Counted from the stretch's first letter, positions 1-12,935 are shown. The stretch is 64,000 bases of DNA from Mytilus galloprovincialis (GCF_965363235.1 NC_134844.1:87878664-87942663), one strand, 5' to 3'. A program made the numbers and translations. Notes: generated by a model from the letters alone, not told the origin.

Positions 1-185
1 TAGGTCTCGACTAGGTCTCGACTTTACTTAATTAGTCTGATTCAGTACTTGATGATCTTTGTGTAGTCTGAAATGGTCTTGACCAAGGCTCGACCTGTCT
101 CGACCTGTCTTGACTAGTCTCGACCTGTCTCGACTAGTCTCGACTCAGTCTCAACCAGTCTCGACCTGTCTCGACTAGTCTTGAC
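1..185. repeat. GTCTCGAC-type short tandem repeat, left end of foldback
   Basis: About fifteen irregular copies of a 10-11 bp unit (GTCTCGACCT / GTCTCGACTA). The mirror-image block is at 3155-3420. The unit contains TCGA and pairs with its counterpart across the element. Confidence 0.8.
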
Positions 186-3154
186 CTTCAAATTTAGTTT
201 TGACTGGTGTAAATCAGCCCATCTAACTAAATTAAATATTGATCTTAAAAAATTCAAGCTTATTAGGTAGTTTGATTTATTACTGTGAAATGAAAGAATT
301 CAATTTTACAATATGTAAAAAAAAAATTATTATATAAAAATTCAGATAGGCATCTTTAATTTTTTTTATAACTTTTTCAAATCAACTTGGATTTTCATCA
401 AACTATGCAGATATCTTACATATATATCAAGCTTACTGAATCCCATTTCATTTAGTTTTTTGTTGTATTGCTGTAAAATTTAAGAATTAAAGTAATCTTG
501 GTATACATGGTATAAAAAACTAGGATTTGCAATTCGGACAAAATAGAGATAGCACACTTTAATTTTTTTAATAACTTTTTCAAATCAACTTGGATTTGCA
601 TCAAACTATGCAGCTATCTTACATATATATCAAGTTTACTGAATCCCATTTCATTTAGTTTTTTGTTGTATTGCTGTAAAATTTAAGAATTAAAGTAATC
701 TTGGTATAAAAAGCTAGGATTTGCAATTTGGACAAAATAGAGATAGTACACTTTAATTTTTTTTAAAACTTTTTCAAATCAACTTGGATTTGCATCAAAC
801 TATGCAGCTATCTTACATATATATCAAGCTTACTGAATCCCATTTCATTTAATTTTTTGTTGCATTGCTGTAAAATTTAAGAATTAAAGTAATCTTGGTA
901 AAAAAAGCTAGGATTTGCAATTCGGACAAAATAGAGATAGTACACTTTAATTTTTTTAATAACTTTTTCAAATCAACTTGGATTTTCATCAAACTATGCA
1001 GCTATCTTAAATGTATACTAAGCTTACTAAATCCCAGGTCATTTTGTTTTTTGTTGTAATGCTGTCAAATTTAAGAATTAAATTAATCTAGGTCAAAAAA
1101 GCTAGAATTTGCAGTTCGAACAAAATAGAGATAGTACACTTTAATTTGTTTTATAACTTTTTAAATTCAACTTGGATTTTATTGAAACTATATAGCTACC
1201 TTGGTGATGTATTCTTCTTACTGAATCCCAGGTTGTTATAAAGTTTGTTGTATTGCTGTCAAATTTAAGAATAATTTAATCTAGGTAAAAAAAGCTAGGA
1301 TTTGCAGTTTTCACAAAATAAAGATGGTACACTTTAATTTTTTTCATAACTTTTTCAAATCAACTTAGATTTTCATCAAACTCTACAAATATCTTAGCAA
1401 TATATTGATCTTACTGAATCATAGGTTGTTATTTTGTTTGGTGTATTTCTGTCAAATTTAAGAATTTAATTAATTTACCTAGGTCAAAAAGCTACGATAT
1501 TAGAAATATATCTTTTCTCATAATTTGGGAAAAAGTATACATAAAATATTAATATAATTCCTTTAATGTTTTATTCCTTTTGATATACACTATATAAATA
1601 TATCAAAAAGGGATGAAACATTAGAAATTATTAAAATAGTTCTTCTGATTTGTGGTGATTTATAAAGCAATACCTTCTGCTTGGGGCAAACTTATTAAAA
1701 AGATCACATCTACCAGAGTTTTAAATTCTAAATAACATTTATTCAAAGTTGCAACATCCTGTTAAATCTAAATCGCAGGGCTTTAATTCACTAGATAAGT
1801 AATACACGAGTTTAAGAAAAGTAGGGCTTTTTTTTACCTGTAAAACTCACGTGTACTGATGTAATTAAATCATGTATAGTGTCATATCATTAAATTTGAA
1901 AAAAATATATTTTAAAACTTCATAACAACCTGGGATTTAGTAAGATCACCAAGGTAGCTATATAGTTTTAATAAAATCCAAGTTGATTTGAAAAAGTTAT
2001 TAAAAAGCTTAAAGTGTACTATCTCTATTTTGTTCGAACTGCAAATTCTAGCTATTTTGACCTAGATTAATTTAATTCTTAAATTTTACAGCAATACAAC
2101 AAAAAACTAAATGAAATGAGATTCAGTAAGCTTGATATATATGTAAGATAGCTGCATAGTTTGATGCTAATCCAAGTTGATTTGAAAAAGTTATTAAAAA
2201 AATTAAAGTGTGCTATCTCTATTTTGTCCGAATTGCAAATCCTAGCTTTTAATACCAAGATTACTTTAATTCTTAAATTTTACAGCAATACAACAAAAAA
2301 CTAAATGAAATGGGATTCAGTAAGCTTGATATATATGTAAGATAGCTGCATAGTTTGATGCAAATCCAAGTTGATTTGAAAAAGTTATTAAAAAAATTAA
2401 AGTGTGCTATCTCTATTTTGTCCGAATTGCAAATCCTAGCTTTTAATACCAAGATTACTTTAATTCTTAAATTTTACAGCAATACAACAAAAAACTAAAT
2501 GAAATGGGATTCAGTAAGCTCGATATATATGTAAGATAGCTGCATAGTTTGATGCAAATCCAAGTTGATTTGAAAAAGTTATTAAAAAAATTAAAGTGTA
2601 CTATCTCTATTTTGTCCGAATTGCAAATCCTAGCTTTTTATACCAAGATTACTTTAATTCTTAAATTTTACAGCAATACAACAGAAAACTAAATGAAATG
2701 GGATTCAGTAAGCTTGATATATATGTAAGATAGCTGCATAGTTTGATGCTAATCCAAGTTGATTTGAAAAAGTTATTAAAAAAATTAAAGTGTACTATCT
2801 CTATTTTGTCCGAATTGCAAATCCTAGCTTTTTATACCAAGATTACTTTAATTCTTAAATTTTACAGCAATACAACAAAAAACTAAATGAAATGGGATTC
2901 AGTAAGCTTGATATATATGTAAGATAGCTGCATAGTTTGATGAAAATCCAAGTTGATTTGAAAAAGTTATAAAAAAAATTAAACATGCCTATCTGAATTT
3001 TTATATAATAATTTTTTTTTTACATATTGTAAAATTAAATTCTTTCATTTCACAGCAATAAATCAAACTACCTAATAAGCTTGAATTTTTCAAGATCAAT
3101 ATTTAATTTAGTTAGATGGGCTGATTTACACCAGTCAAAACTAAATTTGAAGGT

Positions 3155-3449
3155 CAAGACTAGTCGAGACAGGTCGAGACTGGTTGAAACTGAGTCGAGA
3201 CTAGTCGAGACAGGTCGAGACTAGTCGAGACTAGTCAAGACAGGTCGAGACAGGTCGAGCCTTGGTCAAGACCATTTCAGACTACACAAAGATCATCAAG
3301 TACTGAATCAGACTAATTAAGTAAAGTCGAGACCTAGTCGAGACCTAGTCGAGACCTAGTCGAGTACACTTAAGTACAGTTAAGTACAGTCGAGACAATG
3401 TCGAGACTAGTCGAGTAAAATGTGTGCTCGATTTTACTGGTCGAGCACA
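3155..3449. repeat. GTCGAGAC tandem repeat and terminal hairpin, right end of foldback
   Basis: This is the complement of the left-end block, running further out than the window shows on the left. It ends in a 9 bp perfect inverted repeat: TGTGCTCGA at 3423-3431 and TCGAGCACA at 3441-3449, with a 9-base loop. The repeat pattern stops after this hairpin, so the element end is probably here. Confidence 0.6.
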
Positions 3450-4898
3450 AAAACTGGTCAATTCAGACTCTGAGGAGTTTGTAGTGTATTCTTATAAAAC
3501 GTAAATAATTACAGCCCTAAAGGTTAAAGTAAGATTTTGTAAAATTGAAAATATAAAATTCAACTAAATTTAGACTAAGAAAACACATATCGCAGGCCTC
3601 GACAAAACAAATATCTAAAACAGATAGGTAAAACGTCATAACACACATTTGATTACAAAACATTTATATACGTACGTGAAATATGTTTCCAGCCTAAAAA
3701 GCAAAAGAAATATACCGGTTTTTATATATATATTCGCGAACATTCAAAAGAAAAAAGAAAACATATATATGTGAAGTTATGAAAAGTGTCGTAGTGTGTA
3801 CGTTTTCTACAAAAAGAAATCTATCTTATATAGTCATTGTCAAGCTATAAATCATTGTGTATTTGTAAAACTAATGTATTTTGGATTTATGAGTTTGATA
3901 GTTCTTCTGGTATCTTTCGTTACTCTTATATCTTTACAATTGTATCGATGACAAACATACTATTGATAATTGTTTAAACATTTCAGAGTATGAAATTGTC
4001 AATGAAATGTTCGGAAGCAAGTGATATCCACGGAGAAAGTGTCATGCATCAGTTCGACCCATCTAAGATGACCTAACACGACAATTTTTTGATCAAAACA
4101 ATCGTTCGTGTTTATTTCAAATATTTGTTTTTACGATATTCGATGCTGAATTGTATAAACATTGAAATATAAATAGCCTGTTAACTATTCAGCAAGATTC
4201 TGTTACTGCTATTATTTGATTTCAAATATTTAGATTTGTTAGTCTTTTACTAAACATGTTAAATACCTCATCACCTGCTAACAGCTTTTACCTCGTTTTT
4301 CTAATATCATTTATTTTTCAATATTTCCCTATCTCCTCCCATAGAGGTTGCAAAGATGATATTGCGACGGGTTCGTTCGTCCGTTGCTAACAAAATTGTA
4401 GAAAATACACAGTATGTATGTACTTTTCATCTCATTTCCCCACCTTTATATACAAATCAAATTTATTGAACCCATATTATTTTTTTTAAATCAAAGAACG
4501 GGATTGTTAAGATTATTCTTTACTGGTTTGGCAACGATTGAGATTCAACCCACCTTCTGAATGTACATGTAGTAATATTCCCACTGTACCTTTGTTTTGA
4601 GTTTATATTTCTCAACTCGAACTTTACTAGAGACGTTGCTGCTCTTTGAACATGTACTTAAGATATTTATTAGACGATGTTGTAAGAGTGCCAATGAGAC
4701 AATTCTCCATCGAAGTCATAATAAGTTAAAGTCAACAATTATAGTACGGTTTTCAAAACGAAGCCTTGTTTTCAAAGATTTATTTAATATGACATACAAT
4801 GCAAAACAAGAGTTTAAAAAAACCATACGTATACACTTAATAATACATAAAAATGAACATCATGAACGGTGATTTGTAACAAATATAAATTTACTCAT
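3450..4898. other. Non-coding; start of duplicated segment A
   Basis: No gene seen. 3481-3880 is closely matched at 54780-55195, including the stretch reading AAAGGTTAAAGTAAGATTTT. 4683-4760 carries a short copy of the repeat that begins AGTGCCAATGAGACA (fuller copies at 43700-44040 and 54490-54720). The block near 4500 resembles 54040. Confidence 0.6.
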
Positions 4899-6015
4899 TT
4901 ATGGAGGCTCGCGGGTATAAGATTTTCAGAAAAAAAATATACATTAATTCTTCATTACACATTTTATTTATTACCATTAGTAGTTGTTATTTTATCACAT
5001 GGTACAAAAATCATTCCAAAAAATCAATTTGTATTGGCCCCAAGTGACCTTAAAAATGTAGATATCATTGAAAATGCTCCAAATTATCTTCCTTTGGTGC
5101 AAAAATGCCATTTTTTGGCATTGAATTTGAACTATCTTTTTTAACTCATCGGTGACATATATTTTGTATTGTTGTTTTCGAAAAAGCTGTACATACACTA
5201 AATAATTGTAAAATTTAAGCGATTTCTGTAATTTAGTTCTCCTTTTATTTAGATATTACCGCTATTTCTTCTATAACATCAACAGAAAAAAAAGGACATT
5301 AAATTCTCCCTCGCCCTGCTCGTCCGAATTTAAAGCATTTAATCTCTAAATTCAATAGGCTGTAAACAAGACAAACACAGATATAGGATTAGTTGCTCGC
5401 AGTAACATTATTTTCTCTTGCGATACAATATTTTATTTTACTTCATTGTACATATTTCTTCGATTGAAACAATATATAACCAAATGACATATAACATTGT
5501 TCCTCTTTTGCATCGTTTCTTTCCCCCCGGCTAATACCTCCAACGCCTGTACGTACAATAAACATAGCAGCAACTGCACATACACCTATGTGACCAACTT
5601 CAATTCGACGTAACTGCGAGCACCTTCGATACTAATACATTTAAATCCCAAACTTTATATAGTACCTTTAAACCCCACCCATAAAAACCGCCAAAACTTT
5701 CCTCGTGCCTCCTGCACCTAACATCAAACTTATAATTAGTACATACTGTTACAAAAGCAGTATCCGAACTAGTTATACTAGTTCCCATCTATAAATAATA
5801 CTACAAATAGCAAACGGGAAAAACCCTATTTCAAACGAAATAAAATACATTTAACAAAAATGTATGCTTCTTTCGAAGGCAGATTGTGAGCGTAAATGAA
5901 CGGTGACCCCATTGTTATTTCATTTTTCTATTAAAAAGAAAGTTCATTTATAGAAAAATATAGAGAAATCCTATATTAAATTAAAAAAATGATTTAGACC
6001 CGCGATCCCCCTTAA
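4899..6015. mobile_element. MITE with GGAGGCTCGCGGG ends, long version
   Basis: The left end reads ATGGAGGCTCGCGGG. The right end is CCCGCGATCCCCCTTAAGG, roughly its complement, ending at a TTAA (6012-6015). A shorter copy of the same family is at 52837-53398. Relative to that copy, this one holds about 500 extra bases between roughly 5300 and 5840. TTAA borders point to a piggyBac-type target preference; the superfamily is inference. No transposase is seen. Confidence 0.55.
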
Positions 6016-7027
6016 GGTAAAAAGGAAAAGAGAAAGAAGCATTTTTTTCTAATAGATATTGACAAATTCTTACATAATTGGGCATGTCAAATTGACAAAG
6101 ATATTGTATTTTGGCATGCGTGGGGATTAATTCGGTGAAATACTGTGTAAATATTCGTTTCTAAATGTAATGCTATGTGTATTTTTGTCAACTGGATGTG
6201 ACAAACACCTTCAAATATTTTTTTTTCTAAATTTACATGCATTACGTACAAGTGTTTGATTGTTATCTTACTGACATTTTTTTATTTTTTACTTTTGCGT
6301 TTTAACCATAAAATGGCCAATAGTCAATTAGATCCTGAAACCAAGTTAATAAATGATTTCAATGTTTTCCATTGAAACCTGGAAAAGTAAATAATATAAG
6401 ATTCGTAGTAATCTAATCCAGACAATTGAATTCAACACTAAGACAGTATCAAGTTTGAAAACAAAACTTTATTTTGTACACCATTTCTTATAAAGCGTAA
6501 ACAAATACCATCTTAAAAGGTTTAGTAAAATTTTGTAAAACTGAATTGACTTTCACCAAATTAAGACCTAGGAAAACTTTGAGCACAGGCTACATCAAAA
6601 AAAAAAAATAATAATATAACACATAAAGTTGAAATGTCATAAAACATATTACATTCAAAAAATTTAATGTCGACGCAAGTTATCGATGTCTTTAGGATGA
6701 AAAGCAACAGCAATGTATCTATCTTCATTAATCAGCGAAATTAAAAAAAAAGAAGAAAGAAAATTAATATTTTTTCGAAGTCAAGAAAAGAGCATCAAGA
6801 CGGACTTTTCCATCAATAGACATATTTCCTGAATAGTCTTTATCAATCATTTTGTATTGATCAAGATAAATGTAATATAATCTTAATTTGTTTCACACAT
6901 TGAAATAATATAAAAAGAAAAACAGTTTTCAAAAATCAATCTCATTGGTTCTTCATCAAGTGTTGACAGGCATACGAACGTTATGCCGTTGTACATTCAA
7001 CAAAGTTCTTAACAACCTTTGAACAAA
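6016..7027. other. Non-coding, 3' flank of the RING gene
   Basis: AT-rich, with no coding sequence or strong repeat recognised. The right part (about 6990-7027) starts the stretch shared with 55315-55350, next to the RING pseudogene in segment B. Confidence 0.5.
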
Positions 7028-8694
7028 CTAATCAGTATTAATGATGGCATTGCACATTGGACACGTTTCTTTAATGTACGACCACTTTTTCAAACATGAT
7101 TCGTGAAAGAAATGATTACAGGGAGTAATCTTGGCTGATGTCATATCACGAAGGCAGATGGCACAGACATCGTTGAAAACAAGTAGCTGTTCTTGTGTTG
7201 CATTTGGTAGAAATGACAGTCTATGAACTGCAGTTCGACGCCTTTGAAATTCGTTCCATCCGTTGGTTACTCGCTCATAAGTAGTGTAAACAAGAATGGC
7301 TAGTATAATACAACTAAACCAGCTCCATTGAATCGTGGTTATATTCCACGTGAGAAAGCATATTTGAAGAAGTCCAAACCCTATATGCACTATTCCGATG
7401 GCAGCACGAATGCCATACATTATTTCATCTAAATGTTCAATTGGTTCCGATTTAAAGCTATCTAAAACCAACAAGAGGTAAACTGACAGAGACCCTACTG
7501 AATCAATGCACACAGATATCCAGGATGAAGTAGCTACAAGAAACCATATTATCCCTAAATCAAATCCAATTTCATAAAATTTCATAACCACCCAAATTGG
7601 ACATATTATCAATGCAATGATAATTGTTACCGCTTTGCATGTCTTTGTAATTCCACCTCCCGATGCTCCAAGTTCCAGCAAAAACGAATCAACAATCTTG
7701 TGTACTTCTTCTAGAACAGTACTAGCAACAAGAAAAATGCCAAAACACATCATCATACCATGAGATTTTACATCACTGTGAAATGACTGGATTGCTAAGA
7801 TACCCAAGACAAAGGCAGGTGTTAAGAGCTCCGAGGTATTAATTCCGTACTTACGCCCACGTAGAAACCAAATAGTTATTTTCGGAAAAATAAAACAGAA
7901 GTGAGTAATTATTGTTATAAAGGCAACCGTTCCTATATTGGTCGTACACATTATGGTGATTGTTGTCATAAAAATAGTCCCAGCTTGGATAATGTTATTG
8001 CTGTATAACAATATTGGGATAGAAATTGTCAACACAATTGCATAAGGAAGGAGAACGTAAACAATTCTGTTTTTCATTATGCTCACATAATCTTGTTGGA
8101 TTTCAGTTATTCTATTTTTTAGCAAACACAGTACTCGTTCTTTATCAATTTTACCCATAACAGAAAAAATAATAAGGTTAATAACAAAATACTGTGTGTT
8201 CGGCCAGTAAATCCTGTAGTATATTTGCAGTAAAATTAGATAAATACTCATGTTTATGTTAAATAAGTGATACGTCAAAATGATTAAAGCAACATGATAC
8301 AAACTGACCCAAACATGATTAAGAAATTCCGGTGCGAATACGCCAGTCATTGTATCACCTAAGATATACACTACTTTTAAACAAATTCCAATTATCGCTA
8401 GTCTTCTGGGAAAATACACGCACAATTTTGATATCAAACTCATCATTTTTAAGCAAGTAGCAATGGACAAAAACGCCATTCCAAGGAGGTAATACAACAG
8501 TATTTGCGGTGATTCCTTCGTCATTGTCAAAAACGTTTGATATTTTGCTGTCAATCTAGTAAGGGTGTTCCATATGTGGTTTTCCGAAGAAGCAGGCCAC
8601 ATCGATATTATGAAAAGAAAGCAAACCAAACTCTTGTATATTTTTCCGAGTTGTTCTTTGGTCAGCAGAAGTAAAAAGACAGCAATTGCCAAAT
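7028..8694 (-). CDS. RING-H2 multi-pass membrane E3 ligase, RNF139/RNF145 (TRC8)-like; 5' part missing
   Basis: One open exon of about 555 residues. Most of it is hydrophobic segments, consistent with a polytopic ER-type membrane protein. It ends in a RING-H2 finger (residues ~510-547) with all eight ligands: CAIC, then C-N-H, FF-H, ES-C and CPMC. The ITPCNHFFHESCLKKW stretch is very close to the TRC8/RNF139 and RNF145 RING. In that family the membrane part senses sterols and the RING transfers ubiquitin. No ATG opens the frame. A good acceptor (pyrimidines then TAG, exon from 8694) suggests an upstream first exon, but a dispersed repeat starts immediately 5' (from about 8730), so the 5' end may have been lost. 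Known members are ~660-690 residues, so 100 or more N-terminal residues are absent. A broken copy lies at 55351-56895. Whether this copy is expressed cannot be told from sequence. Confidence 0.75.
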
Positions 8695-8729
8695 CTACAA
8701 AAGTGAAATATACTAAAGCTATAAAACCA

Positions 8730-8885
8730 GTTTCAATCCACCATTTTCTACATAAGAAAATGCCTGTACCAAGACAGGAACATAACAGTTGTTATCCATT
8801 CGTTTGATGTGTTTGAACTATTGATTTTGCCATTTTATTTGGGACTTTCCTTTTTGAATTTTCCTCGGAGTTCAGAATTTTTGTG
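8730..8885 (+). repeat. Dispersed repeat R3, short copy
   Basis: Contains the R3 landmarks: CCACCATTTTCTACA, the CTGTACCAAGACAGGA palindrome-like core, CCATTCGTTTGATGTGTTT and TTTTCCTCGGAGTTC. Same family as 22030-22900, 28540-28760 and the complement at 39730-40450. It abuts the 5' end of the RING exon. Confidence 0.6.
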
Positions 8886-9224
8886 TTTTTACTTTATACT
8901 ATAGATGTATTCTACGTTTTATGAACAGTTAGTACTTTACTTTAACCAAGCACAATTGCTGTCTAGCTAGCATTTCGTAACAGATGTTTATTAAATGTGA
9001 ATGCAAATGGCAGTTTTTATTTATTTTCGCATTGTTTAGGAATAGCTATATTGTTAGTGTAGCAGTATTTATGTAGGTTTAACTATTTGCAGGTCATACA
9101 CGTCTATCAACGGTGAATAAGGTGTATTGTATCATCAGCTATAGAAGGCACATTATGACAAAATGTTAAATTATTAAAACATGGGCATATATACCATCAA
9201 TACGTTGTTGACCAATTGGTTTCT

Positions 9225-9310
9225 GTATCTGAAGACCTGTTGGTGACCTTCTGCTATTGTCGGTTCTATGATTGGGTTGTCGTCTGTTTGACACATTCCC
9301 CATTTCCATT
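9225..9310 (+). repeat. Dispersed repeat R2, 3' fragment
   Basis: Carries GACCTGTTGGTGACC and the ending TTTGACACATTCCCCATTTC, shared with 19850-19985 and, in part, 22850-22900. Confidence 0.6.
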
Positions 9311-10227
9311 CTCAATAGTTTGTTGACAAGTTGGTATCAAACAACACTTCCAAAATGAGAACGTTTTCATTTTCTCTTTTGTCAGTTTTTAATCTTAGAT
9401 TAAAAAAGTGTGTGCGTTATTCATACATTAGTATGATTTTCATTGTATGTGAGTAGTATACAGTCGTACATTCCTTTTTTTCATTAAACTAGTATTTAAG
9501 TATTTGGTTGTATTAGTCTTTTTGACACATTTTACATTCCTTAATACTTATTGCATTTGTGTATTTGTGTATGTGTTTATTGAAATAACAAAAAGTACCG
9601 TCATTTATAATTTTACGTACACATGTATAAAACGGATGTTGATATCATTTGAGTTGCATACATGCTTAGTAGAGCATCCATCAAGAACAGTAACGGCAAT
9701 CGTTGTAACGTTCCAACAATGGTACTTCCGTGATCTCTCATTTTACCTAGATTTACAAAAAAAGAAATAAGTATTTAAATACGCGTTTGATAATGACATT
9801 TTAATAATTTGAGAACTTTAAATAGGGAACGAAAACCCGAGGGTAACGTGCAGCTTTCAACCTCAATAAGTAGACTACATGTGCCTTACTAGGACGGCGT
9901 CAAAGGAAAAGACACTTTTAATGATACAAATAAATCAAAACATGACAGAAAGCAATGAAAGACAATACCGTAACACAAGAAACCTAGTTTTGTACTTCCA
10001 CACATAGGTCGTGTTTTTTTTACGTTTAATTTTCCCCTAAAGTCGAAATAAGAAAAGAAAAAAATATAAAAATCAGATGTAAGGCGCAAACAGAAAAAAA
10101 GAAATCCAAATAACAAAATTACTAATGGCCTATCGATCTACTCGGAGTACTCGGAGTGACTGACATTAAAGTCCAATTTTAACTAAACACTTGACTATTT
10201 ACTCTTAGACTGAACGGTATACATTTA

Positions 10228-10453
10228 TCACCAGCTCAGTAGTCAGCACTTTTTGTGCTGACATGAATTATCATTATGGTTATATTTATAAATTAACTGT
10301 TAACAAAATTTAGAATTTTTGAAATACTAAGGCTTTTCTACCTCAAGCATAGTTTACCTTAGCTGGATTCGAGTGTCGCTGATGAGTCTTTTGTAGACGA
10401 AACGCGCGTCTGGCGTATATACAAAATTTTGTCCTGATACCTATGATGAGTGT
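10228..10453 (+). mobile_element. Retrozyme-like repeat, partial monomer with hammerhead
   Basis: A 226 bp insertion starting TCACCAGCTCAGTAG and ending after a hammerhead motif and CCTGATACC. The paralogous site in segment B (57890-57910) reads straight through without it. The 5-base ATTTA occurs on both sides (10223-10227 and 10454-10458), a likely target-site duplication. Confidence 0.7.
10373..10416 (+). ncRNA. Type I hammerhead ribozyme motif
   Basis: Core CTGATGA at 10379-10385, stem II GTC/GAC with a 7-base loop, then GAAA, ACGC/GCGT and the GTC cleavage triplet ending at 10410. Stem I (GTGTCG with TGGCGT) relies on several G-U pairs, weaker than in the copies at 34006 and 59584. Confidence 0.65.
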
Positions 10454-10914
10454 ATTTAGCAATAATCAAAATACGAAAACATTTGTTTGAACAGCAGGTG
10501 CAATCTTACCTATCATTTTGAGCGACTTCTGCTAATCAACAATAACCAAACATAAATGTGGCAATCTTTCAATATTTTTACTTTCGGTTTAAACATGAAA
10601 ATTGGAATTTCTACCCTTCGCCATTAATGATTTTTTTAAAACTGTCCAACATTTTAATTTTAGGTTTAACGTAATGGTCTATACATCTATGTTTAGAATA
10701 GTGTGTTTACTGTGAATACAATCTAAAAATAAACTATCTTTTTAAATGTACTTAAATTACGTCTGTAAATATAACTGATTAACCGTAAGATATAAACAAT
10801 ATAACAGAGTTGAAGGGGTATATTTATTTAAGCTTATCGTGTTGTTGATTTTGTTACTTGATTATATATATATAAAGTCAACGAGATTAAAACACATTAA
10901 TGATATAGAGTTGT

Positions 10915-11295
10915 CGTGGTTTTAAATACTAGTATTAACTGTATTGAGGTTATTTGTATTGTAGTCCTGTCATGTAATGCTGTCATTTTAATGTTATAAT
11001 TAACATTGCCATTTAAGTGGGAGTTTTGGCATGCCACAAAACCAGGTTCAACCCACCATTTTTTTCTTAAAATGCCCTGTACCAAGTCAGGAAAATGGCC
11101 ATTAATATATTATAGTTCGTTTATTTGTGTGTAACATTTTAATGGTGTGTTTCTGTTGTGTCGTAGTTCTCTTATTTTTGATGCGTTTCCCTCAGTTTTA
11201 GTTTGTTACCCGGATTTGTTTTTTCTCTATCGATTTATGAATTTCAAACAGCGATATACAAATGTTGTCTTTATTTACGAAAAAAGAAAGATTTT
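10915..11295 (+). repeat. Dispersed repeat R1
   Basis: R1 landmarks in order: TTATTTGTATTGTAGTCCTG, GGCATGCCACAAAACCAGG, TTCAACCCACCATTTTTTTC, CTGTACCAAGTCAGG, a TTTCCCTCAGTTTTAGTTTG block, then TCGATTTATGAATTTCAAAC and a GTTGTCTTTATT end. Other copies: 13855-14290, 17060-17620, 58385-58700, and 37045-37440 on the opposite strand. No coding capacity. Confidence 0.7.
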
Positions 11296-12935
11296 TACTC
11301 TGTTCATTTGCAGTCGATTATACAGCATTTACAGTGGGATGCATAACATTCGAAATCTTATGTTGTGTTGTCACTTCAGGTTGATGTTGTCATGGGAGAT
11401 TAACAAAAACAACAAAATTCCTCTATCTGTACCGTTTGATTAGGGATGTAAGACAATATTCTGCTGTGAATTTGTCTGGCAATAGAACGCTGATGTACAA
11501 AGGCAACAGTAGTATAACCGCTTTTCGCAAATCATAAATCGATGATAAAAACAAATCTGGGTATGAATGTTGAAAAAAATGTATGACCTTAATTAGATGT
11601 GTATGGATAATTCCGTTTGTATAAAAAAAAACGTTTGCTTAAATAAAACTAATTTGAGCTACCAATGCATTTTCTCCACTGATCCTAAAAATTGGTTTCG
11701 TTTAAAAAAAACTATTTCGAAAATCAGTAGCTAGGTTAAGTATATTTTATTTCTTTTTTACATACTTTTCAAGATGCTGTTTATAAATTAAGTCAGAGGA
11801 CACCAGTCAATCAAAGTGATTGATTAAAAAATGATATTTACTGTTTACTAAATAATAACAATTGCCAATGATACAAATATCGATCAAAGGACGTGAAAGT
11901 TATCCAATATAGGTACACTATAACATTTGACTGTCACCAAAGGCACAAAAGACAACTATATTTAACAAAATCACAAATGACATATACCACCGATCTACTC
12001 AGAATACTCGAAATTTCAATTTAAACTAAATCGTGACTATGAACTCTATGATTCAGAGGTATACATTAAAGAATAATCTCAGTGTAAACATTACGGAATA
12101 ATCTTATTATAAAAACATGTTCTGAACAGTATGTGCTATCTTACCTATAATTTTGAACGACCTTCACTCGACAAAAGCTAAATTCAATTTTGTCAATTGT
12201 TTTTAACATTTGATGTTTCGATTAAGGTGTAAAAACGGAAATTTCCATACTGTGCTGTTGCCAAATTACAAACAACGTTGTGAAAAATGTTAAATTTAGA
12301 CTTAGTGTAATGGTTTGTATATTTGTGTATGGAAAACTTAAAGTAATGTGAATAAGATATTAAAATAAGTGTGATTTAATTTAAATGTCTTCATACCACG
12401 TATGATAGATATAAGTATATCGTATGAAGTTAACCGTAAAGATTGAAACGAGATGAAATTAAAGGGATATCCTTGTATTTGTTGAGTATGTGTTTCGATA
12501 AAATATTTTACACGGTAATACATTCTGTCTGGAGATTTGAATACCACCAGGACTCCTTCCCCATCTGAGGTATTACGTTATCACTTTAATAATACAATGT
12601 ACGATGTTTCCAAATACGCAAAAAATCAGTATAGATCGACATGTTTAAAGTTGCGAGTTATACAGAATATGTATGCCATTCCTTCACATTTGATTCATCG
12701 TCAAAAGGGTTTTCTTAACAAATAGTAACGTCCATGATGAGTGTTTTGGGTATGTTTTTTTCATTTGTCTCCAAATTTCTCGAACTTTTTTTCCTGATTC
12801 TATATTGGTTTCTATTCCTCTGTTTATTTCCCCTTTTAATAAAAAAAATAGTATTAAGTGTTTAGTATAAGATGTTAAAGATAATTAAATAATTGTGATT
12901 TCCTTCTAAGAATATGTTTTTAAAATATGTCTGAT

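Larger units (their letters stand above)
1..3449. mobile_element. Foldback-like inverted-repeat element, non-autonomous
   Basis: Left arm is about 1-1490, a spacer lies at 1491-1909, and the right arm is 1910-3449. The right arm is the reverse complement of the left. Each arm carries six tandem units of ~194 bp. The shared block starting AACTTTTTCAAATC recurs near 371, 573, 767, 961, 1155 and 1348. Its complement recurs near 1975, 2169, 2362, 2556, 2750 and 2944. Outside the units, both ends hold short GTCTCGAC-type repeats. The spacer has no coding potential. The arms are not identical: the right arm has one more standard unit, and the left has an extra diverged innermost unit. This resembles Foldback/Galileo-type elements, where long inverted repeats contain internal tandem repeats. 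The left end is cut by the window, so terminus and target duplication cannot be read. Pearl/Helentron-type bivalve elements with tandem cores are an alternative. Confidence 0.75.
9325..12935. repeat. Segment A block paralogous to 56940-60805
   Basis: Near-colinear with 56940-60805 over about 3.6 kb, with many small indels. No protein-coding gene recognised. Two mobile insertions distinguish the copies: a hammerhead repeat present here at 10228-10453 and absent at 57899, and another absent here (near 11755) but present at 59125-59660. A ~90 bp stretch at 11480-11570 is also extra here. Confidence 0.7.

Noticed and set aside
1-1500. CRISPR-like or centromeric array reading of the 194 bp repeats
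   Set aside because: Units are contiguous without unique spacers and are mirrored in an inverted arm; the eukaryotic mobile-element reading fits better.
8565-8807. 80-codon plus-strand open frame
   Set aside because: Shadow of the RING exon and the adjacent R3 repeat.
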